From Bacillota bacterium (lineage in GTDB: Bacteria; Bacillota; SHA-98; Ch115; JABLXJ01), in contig DUMQ01000009.1 of assembly GCA_012839815.1 (NCBI GenBank), forward strand, positions 1 to 40,631: DNA of 40,631 nucleotides, given 5' to 3'. Below, in pieces: positions 40,280 through 40,631 of the stretch. Within the stretch, counting starts at the first letter, position 1. Every line of letters begins with the position of its first letter. The position numbers were made by a program, and so were the translations under genes. The notes under the pieces are model-generated. The model was not told where the DNA came from. It made no database searches and saw only the letters and a list, made by a program, of their open reading frames with translations.

Positions 40280-40366
40280 CTATGAGACAGATTCAGGCCG
40301 TACCTCGGATAATCCCCCGGCGTGCAAAGCGCGTTCAAACAAAGGTGTAAACATAACGATTCGCAT
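40280..40366 (-). CDS. 28-codon ORF resembling the start of a glycosyltransferase
   Basis: ATG 40366 with AAGGAGG at nine-base spacing (complement of 40376-40382) and a TTGACA promoter about 95 bases upstream. The product reads MRIVMFTPLFERALHAGG followed by LSEVRPESVS. The beginning resembles N-termini of GT-B enzymes (MRIxMFTxxFxPxxGGLxxV), suggesting a truncated gene remnant; a genuine leader peptide is the other option. An 11-base inverted repeat (40295-40305 and 40368-40378) could fold the whole ORF and hide the start region. Confidence 0.4.
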   Translation of the reverse strand: MRIVMFTPLFERALHAGGLSEVRPESVS

Positions 40367-40378
40367 CAGGTACGGCCT
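40295..40378. repeat. 11-base inverted repeat enclosing the 28-codon ORF start
   Basis: AGGCCGTACCT at 40295-40305 and AGGTACGGCCT at 40368-40378 are perfect complements, 62 bases apart, spanning most of the small ORF and reaching into its ribosome site. Confidence 0.7.
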
Positions 40379-40458
40379 CCTTCTTACTTAATAGTTAGAT
40401 AGTCTCCTTTTTTACTAATTACTTTATTACCTTGAGGTAAGGACCTGCAACGATTTTA

Positions 40459-40487
40459 AATGTACTATATATTTCCGAGATTGTCAA
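40459..40487 (-). promoter_or_regulatory. Promoter for the 28-codon ORF transcript
   Basis: Minus strand TTGACA (complement of 40482-40487), 17-base spacer and TACATT (complement of 40459-40464). Perfect -35, fair -10. Confidence 0.6.
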
Positions 40488-40517
40488 ATAGTTTCCGTCG
40501 TCCCGTGTGAACGTGCT

Positions 40518-40592
40518 GTGATATTGTCACCCTGAAACTCGTCTGAGAAAATGTCACCTATGAGGGTGATGGTGACATTGTCGCAGAACGAG
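40518..40592. mobile_element. Left end of an insertion sequence with repeated motif
   Basis: Three copies of a motif close to GTGACATTGTCGCAGAACGAG: a degenerate direct copy from 40518 (GTGATATTGTCACC), an inverted copy at 40538-40558, and a direct copy at 40571-40592 that overlaps the first transposase codons. Such arrays are typical transposase binding sites at IS ends. The rest of the element is outside the window. Confidence 0.5.
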
Positions 40593-40631
40593 TTGAAAAG
40601 AGCACTGGTCATGCAGCGGGTAGTAGACGGG
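40569..40631 (+). CDS. Transposase N-terminus, cut by window edge
   Basis: ATG 40569 with TGAGGGTG upstream opens MVTLSQNELKRALVMQRVVD, in frame to the last base of the window. The pattern (L/M-S-x-x-E-L-K-R-x-x-V-x-x-x-V-V-D-G) matches the start of helix-turn-helix transposases of the ISNCY/IS481-like groups as I remember them. Only 21 codons are visible, so the family is tentative; the repeated motif around the start supports an IS. Confidence 0.55.
   Translation, partial: MVTLSQNELKRALVMQRVVDG

Noticed and set aside
1-40631. CRISPR array, rRNA genes, tmRNA, T-box or SAM riboswitch
   Set aside because: No regularly spaced repeats with unique spacers and none of the conserved motifs of these RNAs were seen on either strand.

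Overview
The window looks like chromosome of an anaerobic Bacillota (Clostridia/Limnochordia-type) bacterium carrying part of an integrated mobile element at its left end. Grounds for this are strong consensus Shine-Dalgarno sites and TTGACA/TATAAT-type promoters, frequent TTG and GTG starts, an oxygen-sensitive class III ribonucleotide reductase with its radical-SAM activase, a SCIFF-peptide maturase (a family typical of Clostridia), an ADP-forming acyl-CoA synthetase, and TPP and FMN riboswitches. I cannot name the species. All family calls are from reading the translated sequence; no database search was run.

Region 1 (1 to about 5880) is the integrase-side part of an integrative element. 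It holds a P4-type primase/helicase cut by the window edge, a TubC_N-like docking protein interrupted by an in-frame TGA, small unknown proteins, a Cro/C1-type regulator, a GC-rich intergenic stretch with palindromes, a zinc ribbon protein and a tyrosine integrase. The integrase lies next to the 3' end of a tRNA-Trp gene, the usual layout for integration into a tRNA.

Region 2 (5880 to 10800) has tRNA-Trp with an almost ideal promoter, a secreted LolA-like/TPR protein, an FmdB-type zinc ribbon and a fused ADP-forming acyl-CoA synthetase. Region 3 (10900 to 14600, minus strand) has two MalF/MalG-type sugar permeases with no recognisable binding protein, small unknown ORFs, a YrzE-like membrane protein and tRNA-Pro(CGG). 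Region 4 (14600 to 20420, minus) has a membrane protein with an alkaline-phosphatase-superfamily ectodomain, a GT4 glycosyltransferase, a homocysteine S-methyltransferase-type protein and AzlCD.

Region 5 (20440 to 28040, minus) has the SCIFF maturase, nrdG, nrdD, zwf and gnd. Region 6 (28160 to 35870, minus) reads TPP riboswitch, terminator, thiC, thiM, thiE, thiL and then two tandem cobyric acid synthase paralogues. Region 7 (36110 to 38150, minus) has pdxS and pdxT downstream of an FMN riboswitch. Region 8 (38250 to 40631) has an ABC exporter (permease plus ATPase), a 28-codon ORF with full expression signals, and the first codons of a transposase running off the right edge.

Most notable points are: two in-frame TGA codons where Trp would fit, in neighbouring genes of the element; the FMN aptamer pointing at pdxST; the tandem CobQ pair in the thiamine operon; a SCIFF maturase with no visible precursor peptide; and many short perfect or near-perfect tandem duplications between genes.
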